Assembly: GCF_013343215.1 (NCBI RefSeq)
Contig: NZ_CP039143.1
Span: 868,001-932,000 of the forward strand
Origin: Acinetobacter sp. 10FS3-1
GTDB taxonomy: Bacteria > Pseudomonadota > Gammaproteobacteria > Pseudomonadales > Moraxellaceae
DNA length: 64,000 nucleotides
Direction of reading: 5' to 3'
Under the pieces are notes generated by a model, which was given only the letters and a program-made list of their open reading frames with translations, did no database searches and was not told the origin of the DNA. Below, piece after piece: positions 9,915-19,792 of the stretch (positions within the stretch are counted from its first letter, which is position 1; every line of letters begins with the position of its first letter). The position numbers were made by a program, and so were the translations under genes.

Positions 9915-11165
9915 TTAGAAGCGATAGCCCATTTTTAAGCCATAACCTAAAGCATGGTTATCTTCAAAGTTACCAACATTTGGATTAGCAACAGTTAATG
10001 CTTGAGCATCGCCTAACCAGAAGTACTTCACACCACCGGCAATAAAGTAATTTGGAGCAGGTGAGAATTGTAGACCTAGGCCAACGTTCCAGTAACCTTC
10101 AGTTGGGCCTAAAGTTGTTACAGGATTATCTACACCTGAGTCCCAACCCACTGATACATTACCAGCCCATTTTTCATTGAATTTACGGCCTACACCTACA
10201 GTAGCCGACCATTGTTCTTCATTATATTCAACAAGGTTGCCACCTGATAATGCAGGAACAACTTGACCTAATGCATCTAAAGCTTGGCCAAAATCATTTG
10301 GACGAATTGCAAATCCATCCCAATCTACCCAGCGTACATTAGCAAATGCTACAGTGTCAGCCATAACTCCAGTCTGAAAATCGAGGTTCACAGATTGAGG
10401 AGTCTTAACTCCTGTTTTACCTGGAGTAAATTGTGGAACCATTGCATTAGCCATAGCTGGTGTAATTTGTCCACCTGATGCCTGCACTAAACCGCCTACA
10501 GCAGCTGTTCGAACGTCAACAGGACCAACATTTTCTGATGTAGAAAGTTCATGATCGATTTCTGAACGATACGTTAACGATGCTTTTAAGGCAATATCAG
10601 GAATTTGGAAAGCTAAACCTGCAACCCAACCTAGTTCACCATCTTTTTTCATGCTTGCATCATAGCCACTTAATAAGCTATATGCTTGGCCACGTAGAGA
10701 TACATTCCCTTGAGCTGTTTGATACGCAGGACCAGCATAGATATTCCAGTTTTCATTAGGCTGGAAACCAAATAAAAAGGTTAAGTTTTCAGTCTTAACT
10801 TCAGCTTGAGTTCCATCAGTACCTGTAGGATTGAAAGCATTCGATTGAGTTGTATAGTCTGCTTCAGCTCCAAATGGTTGATCATAAAGTAAACCAAAAG
10901 AAAAATTATCTGTTACTTGAAGTTTAAGAGCAGCAGATGGGAAGTAATAATCACTTGCCATATCTCCAGTGGCTTGATTCCCTAGAGCAGCTGAACTAGT
11001 ACCAGATACAGAAGGATCTAAAACAGAAATACCTGCTTCAAAGTAATTCCCTGGCTGCAGGAAGGCTGCAATAGATTGGCCTGAACGGTCCATTGCCGCA
11101 GCAAATACACCCGTCATTGGTACAGTCGCGAGAATCATTGCAGTCGTTAATGTTTTTAATTTCAT
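9915..11165 (-). CDS. FadL-family outer membrane transport protein (copy 2)
   Basis: 416 residues: signal peptide MKLKTLTTAMILATVPMTGV...FAA, then AMDRSGQSIAAFLQPGNYFE, a barrel of alternating residues, and the end GYGLKMGYRF. It shares long blocks with copy 1 (EGYW.VGLG, YFWLGDAQA, FEDNHA.GYGLK). The main differences are in the variable middle loops, which is where FadL substrate specificity is expected to lie. The two genes are tandem and separated by about 320 bp with a terminator between, so they are separate transcription units. Confidence 0.9.
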   Translation of the reverse strand: MKLKTLTTAMILATVPMTGVFAAAMDRSGQSIAAFLQPGNYFEAGISVLDPSVSGTSSAALGNQATGDMASDYYFPSAALKLQVTDNFSFGLLYDQPFGAEADYTTQSNAFNPTGTDGTQAEVKTENLTFLFGFQPNENWNIYAGPAYQTAQGNVSLRGQAYSLLSGYDASMKKDGELGWVAGLAFQIPDIALKASLTYRSEIDHELSTSENVGPVDVRTAAVGGLVQASGGQITPAMANAMVPQFTPGKTGVKTPQSVNLDFQTGVMADTVAFANVRWVDWDGFAIRPNDFGQALDALGQVVPALSGGNLVEYNEEQWSATVGVGRKFNEKWAGNVSVGWDSGVDNPVTTLGPTEGYWNVGLGLQFSPAPNYFIAGGVKYFWLGDAQALTVANPNVGNFEDNHALGYGLKMGYRF

Positions 11166-11500
11166 TTATGTCTTTCCTTGAGTTACAAATTTATAGCTGG
11201 CGTTGTTGTTTGCACTTATCAAATTCTTGGAGATTTCAGTGAGTGAGTCGAAATCATTTGTTACTCCATGTGACAAAAATAGCACAATTAAAATAAGAGT
11301 AAATGCTCTAGAAAAAACTATTCAGTCCAAAAAAGCGCCAAAATAGAGTTTTTACACCAAAATATAAGAGTTGATTAGGTTAAGTTATTGATAGTAAAAG
11401 GCATAAAATAATGAGAAGAAAATGTTTTTTTGTTTAAAAAATATTCTAAAAGGATGCAATTTCATGTTTTTTTATGCGGAATAAATCACATTTTTATTCT
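11166..11500. other. AT-rich intergenic region upstream of FadL copy 2
   Basis: About 335 bp with no ORF that I can support. It should hold the FadL copy 2 promoter. The sequence is dominated by A/T runs, and no clear operator was recognised. Confidence 0.5.
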
Positions 11501-11576
11501 TGGTGCGCCCTGCGGGACTCGAACCCACGCCGGTCGCTTAGGAGGCAACTGCTCTATCCAGTTAAGCTAAGGGCGC
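11501..11576 (-). tRNA. tRNA-Arg (anticodon CCT)
   Basis: The reverse strand folds as a cloverleaf: acceptor GCGCCCT/AGGGCGC, T-arm GTGGGTTCGAGTCCC, and anticodon loop CTCCTAA with anticodon CCT, which reads AGG. The 3' CCA is encoded. Confidence 0.95.
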
Positions 11577-11608
11577 AAACAGAAGTTTATTTTACTGCAA
11601 AATGCATA

Positions 11609-11640
11609 AAAAAAGTTACTGCCGGAGCAGTAACTTTTTA
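11609..11640. terminator. Terminator downstream of the amino acid permease
   Basis: A 12-bp stem AAAAGTTACTGC/GCAGTAACTTTT with loop CGGA. It lies between the tRNA-Arg and the 3' end of the leftward permease. Confidence 0.85.
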
Positions 11641-11663
11641 AGTATACAAAATAAATCAGCGTA

Positions 11664-13019
11664 TCAAGTATTTTTTGGCTTAAGCAATTTAAATACACAC
11701 AGCATGGTAATGATCCAGATTGGAATCATCAGTACAGATTCCTTGAAGCCCTGTGTCCACATGATGTACAAGATCATAGCAATAAAGCTTAAGACCAGGA
11801 TATTGCCTGCAGGTGACCAAAGTGCAGGGAAACTGGTTTTTTGTCCTGATTTCTTCATGCTCTGTAAAAACTTGAGATGGGTGAGGGAAATCATGGCCCA
11901 GTTTAAGACCAGCGCACCGACGACAATATAAATCAGATGGCTCAGTGCATTTTCAGGAACAAGGTAATTAAGCAAGACACAACCAAAGATCAGTAGCGCA
12001 GAGAAAAGCACTGCAGGAACCGGCACTCCCTGTTTATTGACTGTTTTGAACACTTTAGGGGCATTCCCTTGATGTGCCAGGCCGTACAGCATACGGCTAT
12101 TTGCATACATTCCACTGTTATAGACAGAAAGCGCAGCAGTCAAAATAATAAAGTTAAGCAGATGAGCAGCCCAGCCAATACCAAGCTGGCTAAAAATCAT
12201 GACGAATGGACTTTTATCCAGGCCACCAAGTTCAAGCTGGTTCCAAGGTACCAGAGACAAGAGAATGGTCAAAGCACCCACATAGAAGATCAGAATACGG
12301 AAAACCACCTGATTAATCGCTTTAGGAATGGTTTTTTCCGGATCATCAGCTTCTGCTGCTGCCATACCAATCAGCTCAATCCCGCCAAAAGCGAACATCA
12401 GAAATGCAAGCATATAGAACAAGCCTTCAAAGCCGTTCGGGAAGAAGCCGCCTGCAGTCCAAAGGTTACTAAAAGATGCTGTTGAGGAGGCATCTGCTGT
12501 TAAAATCAGATAGAGGCCAAAGACAATCATCGAAACGACCGCAGTCACTTTAATAATTGACAGCCAAAATTCTGATTCACCATAGAATTTTACATTGCCG
12601 AGGTTGACCAGGGTAATCACAATAAAGAAAAACAGAACCGATGCCCAGGCAGGAATATGTGGCCACCAGTAGTTAATATATTTTGCGACAGCAGTCAGTT
12701 CGGTCATGGCAACCAAGATATACAAAATCCAGTAGTTCCAGCCTGCAAGAAAACCCGGGAATTTCCCCCAATATGTATAAGCAAAATGGCTAAATGAACC
12801 GGCAACCGGTTCATGAACAATCATTTCACCTAATTGGCGCATGATTAAGAATGCGATTAATCCACCAATGGCATAGCCTAAAATAATAGAAGGGCCAGCT
12901 GATTGGATCACCTGTGCGGAACCTAAGAATAAGCCTGTGCCAATTGCACCGCCCATGGCGATCAACTGAATATGACGGTTCTTTAAGCCACGCTGAAGTT
13001 GTGAAGACTCGTTATTCAA
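11664..13019 (-). CDS. APC-family amino acid permease (AroP/PheP type)
   Basis: 451 residues with about 12 membrane segments. The N-terminal block RGLKNRHIQLIAMGGAIGTG and the following RQLGEMIVHEPVAGSF and SGWNYW-like AGWNYWILY are the AroP/PheP/ProY pattern, closest to PheP as I recall it. It is a likely proton-coupled importer of aromatic or related neutral amino acids; the exact substrate is not determinable. The called start is TTG with no strong ribosome site. The next ATG would remove conserved residues, so the true start is uncertain. Confidence 0.85.
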   Translation of the reverse strand: MNNESSQLQRGLKNRHIQLIAMGGAIGTGLFLGSAQVIQSAGPSIILGYAIGGLIAFLIMRQLGEMIVHEPVAGSFSHFAYTYWGKFPGFLAGWNYWILYILVAMTELTAVAKYINYWWPHIPAWASVLFFFIVITLVNLGNVKFYGESEFWLSIIKVTAVVSMIVFGLYLILTADASSTASFSNLWTAGGFFPNGFEGLFYMLAFLMFAFGGIELIGMAAAEADDPEKTIPKAINQVVFRILIFYVGALTILLSLVPWNQLELGGLDKSPFVMIFSQLGIGWAAHLLNFIILTAALSVYNSGMYANSRMLYGLAHQGNAPKVFKTVNKQGVPVPAVLFSALLIFGCVLLNYLVPENALSHLIYIVVGALVLNWAMISLTHLKFLQSMKKSGQKTSFPALWSPAGNILVLSFIAMILYIMWTQGFKESVLMIPIWIITMLCVFKLLKPKNT

Positions 13020-13537
13020 AGTTTTCAGCCCGACAATGGAAAATAATAAGTCGCTGATTGTAATAGATCAAAGATAAGAAGCCTAGTGCATCATAAAAAT
13101 CAATGAAGGCTATAAAAACAATAATGATTATTTATGGTGGTAAATTAAATATAATATCAATTAATCAAAGGTTTATTTTTATTGAAACGATAATTGACGG
13201 ATTTTTACTTTTTGCGGGGGAATAGGCTGCAAACCAGATGTGACACCTGAGCAATGGGATAAAAACTCAGATATGCTAGAATATTTGGATTTTTAATTTG
13301 TAATTTGAAAGTTTTCAAAGTCCTCATATCTGCAACTTTTCAAGAAAAAAAGACAGAATTTATTCTGCTTGAAATAGTAAAGATGAATCCGCCCGCAAGT
13401 ACAGAAACTTATTTTTAGGCCACTTGAGTGGATTTAAAGAACGATAAACGAAAATAGAGGAAGGGATAGCGCTGTTTTCTTGATTGTACTTGTGCCTTGA
13501 ATCTGTCGTATAGACAGAAGATCAACAGGCACTCATT
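13020..13537. other. Intergenic region with no recognised gene
   Basis: About 520 bp of A/T-rich DNA between the permease start and the cysB terminator. It presumably contains the permease promoter. No ORF with a ribosome site, RNA gene or repeat was seen. Confidence 0.5.
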
Positions 13538-13538
13538 A

Positions 13539-13572
13539 AAAAAGAGGCCATAGCGCCTCTCAATTTTTTAGT
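13539..13572 (-). terminator. Terminator of cysB/sulfate operon
   Basis: The stem AGAGGC/GCCTCT with a 6-nt loop has an A-run on the left, which reads as a U-run on the reverse strand. It lies directly after the cysB stop. Confidence 0.75.
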
Positions 13573-13574
13573 TT

Positions 13575-14498
13575 CTATTCATCCGGATAAGCGACTCTCT
13601 TTAAGGCTTTAATATCAGCATCGGGCGAGCAGAGTGAAATAAACTCATAACCATATCCCCGCAACAGATGACCTTTACGAACTGCGATCCAGGTGGTATT
13701 TAAGCCAAAAATCTCAGTTTTAATCTGTTTTAGGCGATAATCCCGTTCTGAATCATAAGCCACATCATTGACGATTCCCACGCCCATATTCAGCTCCACA
13801 TAGGTCTTGATCACGTCGGCATCAAGTGCAGACATTACAATATTGACATCAACACCTGCATCTTCAAACGCTTTGTCAATTTTAGAACGGCCAGTAAAAC
13901 CACCATGATAGGTAATAATCGGGTAGCTGGCTAAGTCCTCAATCTGAATATGCTCTATAGCTGTTAATGGGTGATTTTGCGGGGTAATAATGCTGTGCTG
14001 CCAAGTATAGTAAGGAACGCTCACCAGATTATCTTCAGTTGTAAGCGCTTCGGTGGCAATTCCGATGTCAGCCTCACCTTGCAGCAGCATTTCAGTAATT
14101 TCGACTGGACTGGCCTGCTGTAAAATCAGATGGACTTTAGGAAACTCTTTTTTAAACTGGTTTACGATGGGCGGCAAAATATAACGTGCCTGCGTATGGG
14201 TCGTGGCAATCGTCAGGGTGCCTTCATCGACTTTGTTAAAGTCATCCGCCAGACGTTTGATATTATCCGCATCGACTAGCATACGTTCGACAATGCCCAA
14301 TAGAGCCTGACCCGGTTCAGTCAGACCAAGTAAGCGTTTGCCTTTGCGAATAAAAAGCTGTACCCCCAGCTCATCTTCCAGATCTTTAATGTGTTTGCTT
14401 ACTCCAGATTGTGAAGTATAAAGTGCTGCTGAAGCTTCAGTTAAATTAAATTTCTGTCTAACCGTTTCCCGGATAATTCTTAATTGTTGGAAATTCAT
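13575..14498 (-). CDS. cysB: LysR-family regulator of sulfur assimilation (CysB/Cbl type)
   Basis: 307 residues from MNFQQLRIIRETVRQKFNLT. An in-frame ATG 30 bp upstream gives a non-conserved extension. It has an N-terminal winged HTH (about 1-60, with TSQSGVSKHIKDLEDELGVQ) and a C-terminal inducer domain that binds N-acetylserine or sulfate-type ligands in this family. It lies 51 bp downstream of cysA on the same strand, so the transporter operon probably carries its own activator. The distinction between CysB and Cbl is not settled by sequence reading. Confidence 0.88.
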   Translation of the reverse strand: MNFQQLRIIRETVRQKFNLTEASAALYTSQSGVSKHIKDLEDELGVQLFIRKGKRLLGLTEPGQALLGIVERMLVDADNIKRLADDFNKVDEGTLTIATTHTQARYILPPIVNQFKKEFPKVHLILQQASPVEITEMLLQGEADIGIATEALTTEDNLVSVPYYTWQHSIITPQNHPLTAIEHIQIEDLASYPIITYHGGFTGRSKIDKAFEDAGVDVNIVMSALDADVIKTYVELNMGVGIVNDVAYDSERDYRLKQIKTEIFGLNTTWIAVRKGHLLRGYGYEFISLCSPDADIKALKRVAYPDE

Positions 14499-14549
14499 GA
14501 TGATATACTCTATAAGAGGATGGGGCATATTATCGCCCCACCTTTGGTC

Positions 14550-15611
14550 TTAAGCGACCTGATTTTCAAACAAATGCAGGTTTAATGCACTTAACCAAAC
14601 GGTCTGATTCGGGCTGAACTGATGTGCTCTGGCTTCTTCTGGGGTCAAAGAAATTTCAATCAGGTTGTCTTGACGATCAGTGAGCTCAGCAATTACTTTG
14701 CCAGCAATCCAGACCTCACGCAAGAAGGTCGCCTGAATGGCATTGTCCTGCGGCTGCGCATGTATACGCAGTTCATCGGGACGTGCAAAAACAATGACAT
14801 TGCCTTGGGCTGACTGTTTGGCGGCATCAAACTGGATGCGGTCCTCACCCAGTTGTAAAATACCGCCATGATTTTGTCCTTCAAAGCGGTTGGCCTGTCC
14901 CAGAAAGTCAAATACAAAAGGTGTGGCTGGAGTTTCATAGACTTCACGCGGTGAACCAATTTGCTCGACATTACCTTTGTTCATTACAATAATTTGGTCT
15001 GCTACCTCAAGCGCTTCTTCTTGGTCATGAGTCACGAAAATAGAGGTGATATGCAGTTCATCATGCAGGGTGCGTAGCCAGCGGCGCAGTTCTTTACGCA
15101 CTTTGGCATCCAGCGCACCAAAGGGTTCATCCAGTAACAGGACACGTGGCTCAACCGCTAAAGCACGTGCCAAAGCAATACGTTGACGTTGGCCGCCAGA
15201 GAGCTGTGCCGGATAACGGTCAGCCAGAAAACCTAACTGAACCAGATCCAGTAAACGTGTCACACGTTTTTTAATTTCTGCTTCGGAAGGGCGAGTGGAA
15301 CGTGGACGTACACGCAGACCGAAAGCGACGTTGTCAAAAACCGTCATATGGCGGAATAGGGCATAGTGTTGAAATACAAAGCCCACTTCACGTTCACGCA
15401 CATGTACCCGGGTTGCATCCTGGCCTTCTAAAATAACCTGACCGCCATCGGCCGATTCCAGACCGGCAATAATCCGCAGCAGGGTGGTTTTACCACAGCC
15501 CGATGGACCCAGGAGTGCAACGAGCTGACCATCTGGAAAATCGAGGGAGATATTTTTCAGTGCATGAAATGCACCAAAGTGTTTTTCAATATTTTTAACT
15601 TGAATACTCAT
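14550..15611 (-). CDS. cysA: Sulfate/thiosulfate ABC transporter ATP-binding protein CysA
   Basis: 353 residues. Walker A GPSGCGKT is at 35-42, the signature is [15 protein letters not shown], and Walker B is [12 protein letters not shown], followed by the switch His in [17 protein letters not shown]-terminal TOBE-like regulatory domain (about 240-353) is typical of CysA. It powers sulfate import with CysT and CysW. It follows cysW by 11 bp. Confidence 0.96.
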   Translation of the reverse strand: MSIQVKNIEKHFGAFHALKNISLDFPDGQLVALLGPSGCGKTTLLRIIAGLESADGGQVILEGQDATRVHVREREVGFVFQHYALFRHMTVFDNVAFGLRVRPRSTRPSEAEIKKRVTRLLDLVQLGFLADRYPAQLSGGQRQRIALARALAVEPRVLLLDEPFGALDAKVRKELRRWLRTLHDELHITSIFVTHDQEEALEVADQIIVMNKGNVEQIGSPREVYETPATPFVFDFLGQANRFEGQNHGGILQLGEDRIQFDAAKQSAQGNVIVFARPDELRIHAQPQDNAIQATFLREVWIAGKVIAELTDRQDNLIEISLTPEEARAHQFSPNQTVWLSALNLHLFENQVA

Positions 15612-15622
15612 GTGGGCATTCC

Positions 15623-16516
15623 TTAAGAAACTGTTGAATCTTCATTACGTTTGCTTTGTCGTTCCTGACGCAGTTCCACCCAGGTTTTTAAAATCAGGGT
15701 GATAATCGCGAGGAAAGCCAGCAGTGAGGACACAGCAAACGCAGCACTAAAGGTATATTCGTTATAGAGAATTTCGACATGCAGCGGCAAGGTATTGGTT
15801 TCACCGCGAATATGACCGGAGACGACCGATACGGCACCAAACTCACCCATTGCACGGGCATTACACAGAATCACGCCGTAGATCAGCCCCCATTTGATAT
15901 TAGGCAGGGTGACTTTCCAGAAAGTCTGCCAGCCCGATGCACCGAGTACAATCGCTGCTTCTTCTTCTTCAGTCCCTTGTGCTTCCATTAGCGGAATCAG
16001 TTCACGTGCGACAAAAGGTACAGTAATAAAGATTGTGGCCAAGACAATAGCAGGTACGGCATATAAAACTTTAATGTCATGATCCATCAACCAGCCGCCG
16101 AACCAGCCTTGACTGCCAAAAATTAGGACCAGCATTAAACCTGCAATCACCGGCGATACAGAGAACGGCATGTCAATGATGGTGGTTAATATCGATTTGC
16201 CACGGAAGTTAAATTTCGCCACAGTCCAGGCTGCCGCTACACCAAAAACCACATTCATAGGTACTGCAATTGCGGCAGTCAGTAAGGTCAGCTTCACGGC
16301 AGACAAGGTATCTGGATGTACCAGAGCTTGGGCATACACCCCGACCCCTTGTTTAAATGCTTCTACAAAGACTAAAACCAGAGGCAAAATCAGGCAGCTC
16401 AGGAAGAAAATCATGGCAATCGTGATCAGGGTATAGCGCACCCAGGTCGGCTCTCGAGTCGCATCGCGTGATTGTAGTTTTTCAGCCAGCGCATTGCTGT
16501 TGGTATTTAAACTCAT
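15623..16516 (-). CDS. cysW: Sulfate ABC transporter permease CysW
   Basis: 297 residues with six membrane segments and the EAA-type loop [30 protein letters not shown] that contacts CysA. The ending [14 protein letters not shown] is cytoplasmic. Its start overlaps the cysT stop by 4 bp, indicating translational coupling. Confidence 0.95.
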   Translation of the reverse strand: MSLNTNSNALAEKLQSRDATREPTWVRYTLITIAMIFFLSCLILPLVLVFVEAFKQGVGVYAQALVHPDTLSAVKLTLLTAAIAVPMNVVFGVAAAWTVAKFNFRGKSILTTIIDMPFSVSPVIAGLMLVLIFGSQGWFGGWLMDHDIKVLYAVPAIVLATIFITVPFVARELIPLMEAQGTEEEEAAIVLGASGWQTFWKVTLPNIKWGLIYGVILCNARAMGEFGAVSVVSGHIRGETNTLPLHVEILYNEYTFSAAFAVSSLLAFLAIITLILKTWVELRQERQSKRNEDSTVS

Positions 16517-17346
16517 CGCGCAGTTCTCCCGGTACGACGGCTGGCCCAGGCTTGGACTAAGTTAATCAGGAACAAGATTACAAAAGACAATACCAGCATG
16601 ACCACCGCAATGGTGGTGGCACCGGCATAATCATATTCTTCCAGACGGGAGATGATCATTAAGGGCGCAATTTCCGTTTCAAAAGGCTGGTTACCCGCAA
16701 TAAAAATGACCGAACCATATTCCCCGACACCGCGAGCAAATGCTAAGGCAAAACCGGTAATTAACGCTGGCAATAAAATCGGGAAGATGATTTTAGTAAC
16801 AATCTGCAAACGGTTGGCACCCAGCGCAGATGCTGCTTCTTCCAGCTCGGTTTCCAGATCGCTCAGAACCGGCTGAACCGTACGCACCACAAAAGGCAAA
16901 CCGATAAAGATTAAAGCCAGGGTAATACCAATTGGTGTATAGGCCACCTGAATTCCAAGTGGCTCAAGGTACTGGCCAATCCAGCCGGTCGGTGCATACA
17001 AAGAAGTTAGGGCAATACCCGCCACTGCAGTTGGCAGGGCAAAAGGTAAATCGACCAGAGCATCTATAATGCGTTTACCCGGGAAGCTGTAACGTACCAG
17101 ACACCATGCCAGTAACAGGCCGAAAACCACATTGACCAGTGCTGCAATAATGGCGGCACTAAAGCTTAGCTGTAATGATTTTAAAATACGTTCAGAGCTC
17201 AGGATTTCCCATAAGCCATCCCAGCCAATGCCCAGTGATTTAATAAAAACGGCAGAAAGCGGAATCAGAACGATTAATGATAAATACGCTAGGGTAAAGC
17301 CTAGAGAAAGACCAAATCCTGGCAGCACTCGGGATCGCTGCGACAT
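16513..17346 (-). CDS. cysT: Sulfate ABC transporter permease CysT (CysU)
   Basis: 277 residues with six membrane segments and the loop [30 protein letters not shown]. It pairs with CysW as the heterodimeric sulfate channel. The first permease gene after the hydrolase; 86 bp separate them. Confidence 0.95.
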   Translation of the reverse strand: MSQRSRVLPGFGLSLGFTLAYLSLIVLIPLSAVFIKSLGIGWDGLWEILSSERILKSLQLSFSAAIIAALVNVVFGLLLAWCLVRYSFPGKRIIDALVDLPFALPTAVAGIALTSLYAPTGWIGQYLEPLGIQVAYTPIGITLALIFIGLPFVVRTVQPVLSDLETELEEAASALGANRLQIVTKIIFPILLPALITGFALAFARGVGEYGSVIFIAGNQPFETEIAPLMIISRLEEYDYAGATTIAVVMLVLSFVILFLINLVQAWASRRTGRTAR

Positions 17347-17432
17347 GATTACTCCTCAAAAGAGAGAATGCTGGTGGAAGCTGACCAGCGAAAATTAGAA
17401 AACAAATTTGGCACAAGCATAGTTAGCAGCAT

Positions 17433-18038
17433 CTAAAATGCAAATTTAAATAAATACTTGCAGTCATCAGCTTTACTGATATGTGGCATAGTCTTTTCTG
17501 AAATTAAGTATTGTTCAATTTCAGGAAAAGGCCCAAAACCGGAAGAGACATTGACATGACCGACCTGACCTAAATTAATTGGTTTGATGTTCCAGGCTTT
17601 GGCAAGTTGCAGGGCATCTGCAAAATTTAGCCAGGGATCATTTTCACTGATCAATAAGCGAGTCGGTACCTGAATCTTGAGTTGCTGAAAATAGGCGCGG
17701 TAATCCGTCAGGCTATCATCTGCAAACCCATTTTCACCAAAACGTGCCGGATTGGCAGGTGCAACCAGCACCAGATTTTTGATTTTGGCCTTCAGTTCCG
17801 GATACCGGGCAAGGGCCGCCAGACTGGTCAGACAGCCAAAACTATGCGCTACAATCTGCACATCATCTGGAATGGCTTGAAGGGTTTTGACACACTCGGC
17901 CACCCATTCATTCAGGACAGGATGATGCCAGTTTTTTTGCTGTACCCGGGAGCAGCGCATCAGACGATGTTGTAACCATGTCTGCCAGTGGCAGTATTCA
18001 CTTCCACCCACACCTGGAACAATAAGCGTATGTGTCAT
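17433..18038 (-). CDS. RBBP9/YdeN-type serine hydrolase
   Basis: 201 residues from MTHTLIVPGVGGSEYCHWQT, preceded by an AAGGAG site. The longer open frame to 18164 overlaps the sbp 3' end and is unlikely. The catalytic set is visible: nucleophile Ser in VAHSFGC, Asp in SENDPWLNF, and His in GHVNVSSGFG. It is a small alpha/beta hydrolase of unknown substrate. It sits between sbp and cysT on the same strand, so it is probably co-transcribed with sulfate uptake. A role in releasing sulfur from esters is only a guess from position. Confidence 0.85.
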   Translation of the reverse strand: MTHTLIVPGVGGSEYCHWQTWLQHRLMRCSRVQQKNWHHPVLNEWVAECVKTLQAIPDDVQIVAHSFGCLTSLAALARYPELKAKIKNLVLVAPANPARFGENGFADDSLTDYRAYFQQLKIQVPTRLLISENDPWLNFADALQLAKAWNIKPINLGQVGHVNVSSGFGPFPEIEQYLISEKTMPHISKADDCKYLFKFAF

Positions 18039-18066
18039 ATCGATGCTCCTTAAAAGTAATGAGTTG

Positions 18067-19080
18067 TTATTTCGCTTGATTGGCTTTGACGATCTGGTCG
18101 AAAATTCCGCCATTTTCAAAATGGGTTTGTTGTACCTTAGTCCAGCCGCCAAATTCCTGCTCAATCGTCACCAGTTTTAGTGGCTTAAAAGTCTGCTGGT
18201 ATTTTTTAAGTACTGCTTTATTGCGCGGACGGTAATAGTTTTTTGCTGCAACTTCCTGACCTAATGGGGAATAGAGGAAATTCAAATAACCTTTGGCCAG
18301 GTAGCTATTGCCTTTTGCCTGGGCATTTTTCTCGACAATAGCAACCGGTGGTTCAGCCAGAATAGAAAGAGAGGGCGTCACAATTTCAAACTTGCCGGGC
18401 TGTTCACGCAAGGCCAAATGTGCTTCATTTTCCCAAGTCAGCAAGACATCTCCGATACCGCGTTCAGCAAAAGTCGTGGTTGCACCACGTGCACCTGAAT
18501 CCAGAACTTTGGTCTGCTTATATATTTGACGCACAAAATCGCGGGCTTTGGCATCATTGCCACCTTTCTGGTGTTTGGCCCAAGCCCAGGCAGCAAGATA
18601 GTTCCAGCGTGCGCCGCCGGAAGTTTTTGGGTTTGGCGTAATAATGGCCACGCCGGGTTTAACCAGATCATCCCAATCCTGAATCCCTTTGGGATTGGCT
18701 TTACGAACCAGAAAGACAATTGTCGAGGTATATGGGGTTGAGTTGTGCGGTAATTTTTTCTGCCAGTCTGTGGGTAGCAGCTGGGCTTTCTTTGCCAGCA
18801 CATCAATATCGGCTGCCAGTGCGAGAGTAACAACATCTGCCTCTAAGCCATCCAGCACAGCACGTGACTGTTTGCCTGAACCGCCATGCGACTGTTTAAA
18901 ATTAATTTTCTGACCGGTATGGCTTTCCCAGTATTTGCTGAAATTTTTATTGATCTCTTCATACAGTTCCCGGGTTGGGTCATAAGAAACGTTAAGAAAA
19001 TCCTGTGCTATCACACTAAAAGAGCTTGCCGAAATCGCTATAGCTAAAACCCCAAGTTTTAATGTCTGTACAATGCTCAT
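18067..19080 (-). CDS. sbp: Periplasmic sulfate-binding protein
   Basis: 337 residues from [20 protein letters not shown], with signal peptide cleavage likely after VIA. GGGGAT sits at good spacing before this ATG; an in-frame ATG 6 bp upstream is an alternative. It has the sulfate-binding motifs [29 protein letters not shown] and [13 protein letters not shown], and the typical C-terminal YRPRNKAVL. It delivers sulfate to CysTWA. First gene of the leftward sulfate operon. Confidence 0.95.
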   Translation of the reverse strand: MSIVQTLKLGVLAIAISASSFSVIAQDFLNVSYDPTRELYEEINKNFSKYWESHTGQKINFKQSHGGSGKQSRAVLDGLEADVVTLALAADIDVLAKKAQLLPTDWQKKLPHNSTPYTSTIVFLVRKANPKGIQDWDDLVKPGVAIITPNPKTSGGARWNYLAAWAWAKHQKGGNDAKARDFVRQIYKQTKVLDSGARGATTTFAERGIGDVLLTWENEAHLALREQPGKFEIVTPSLSILAEPPVAIVEKNAQAKGNSYLAKGYLNFLYSPLGQEVAAKNYYRPRNKAVLKKYQQTFKPLKLVTIEQEFGGWTKVQQTHFENGGIFDQIVKANQAK

Positions 19081-19226
19081 CTGCATCCCCGCTCTTTTCT
19101 ATGTTTTGTAACTTAAGCGCAGCATAATCCTATTAGCTATGCATAAAAAATAACTAAAAATGAATTCAATATGAAAAAAAGAGATAATAAGCACTTAAGT
19201 TGTGGTCATGAGTCTACGCTTATAAA

Positions 19227-19264
19227 AAAAGCCTGACTGAGTGACCAGATGAGTCAGGCTTTTA
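19227..19264. terminator. Inverted repeat/terminator upstream of sbp
   Basis: GCCTGACT and AGTCAGGC arms are flanked by an A-run on the left and TTTTA on the right. The leftward reading frame ending at 19262 stops inside it. Confidence 0.65.
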
Positions 19265-19690
19265 CGTGATTGCTTGTGACTCTCTCATCCAAGTCCCGAT
19301 AGGGGGATAACTGCTATTTTTGTCCCTGAGTTCAGGCATTATTTTTTCTGAAGGATGGGCGCTTTTAATGACTTGAGTGCAGGACTGTCTTACTTCGATA
19401 CCTTTATATTGCGAAGAGCAATGCTTGATCAGAACCAGTATCCGATGGTTAAGATGAATCATTGGATCGGTAGTTTTTTCCAGCATGGACTCAATTCTGG
19501 ATTCAAGTTGTCGTACAATTTGCAAGTTGGTTCATCAAAAATATTCAGGCAAACTTTTGCAGGTATATTTCCTGTCCTGACTGACAGGAGTGCTGCCAGT
19601 TCCTTGGGCTTGTTAATTACTGAAGATGTATGCCGACCTCGGGTCCTTTGGTTTTGGTTAGATGAGGCGGAAATGACGTGATATTTTTGT
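19262..19690 (-). other. Possible degraded small gene, reverse strand
   Basis: The reverse strand has an 87-codon frame (19262-19525) opening only with TTG. An adjacent frame upstream (about 19525-19690) reads protein-like text such as NIPAKVCLNIFDEPTCKLYDN. The two halves could be one gene broken by a small indel. No family was recognised. A terminator sits exactly at the stop, which favours a former gene. The opposite-strand ORF over the same span looks like a shadow. Confidence 0.3.
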
Positions 19691-19792
19691 ATAAAAAATA
19701 ATGAAAAACCAATGTAAGCTGGGTAACAGAGATATCGGGACTAGGCTTATAATTTCACTACCTCACTTTAAGGCTTAAGAGGCGATCTAAGG

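Noticed and set aside
19355..19681. Forward 108-codon frame before pabC
   Set aside because: No ribosome site; composition looks like the complement of the reverse-strand text, which is better placed relative to a terminator.
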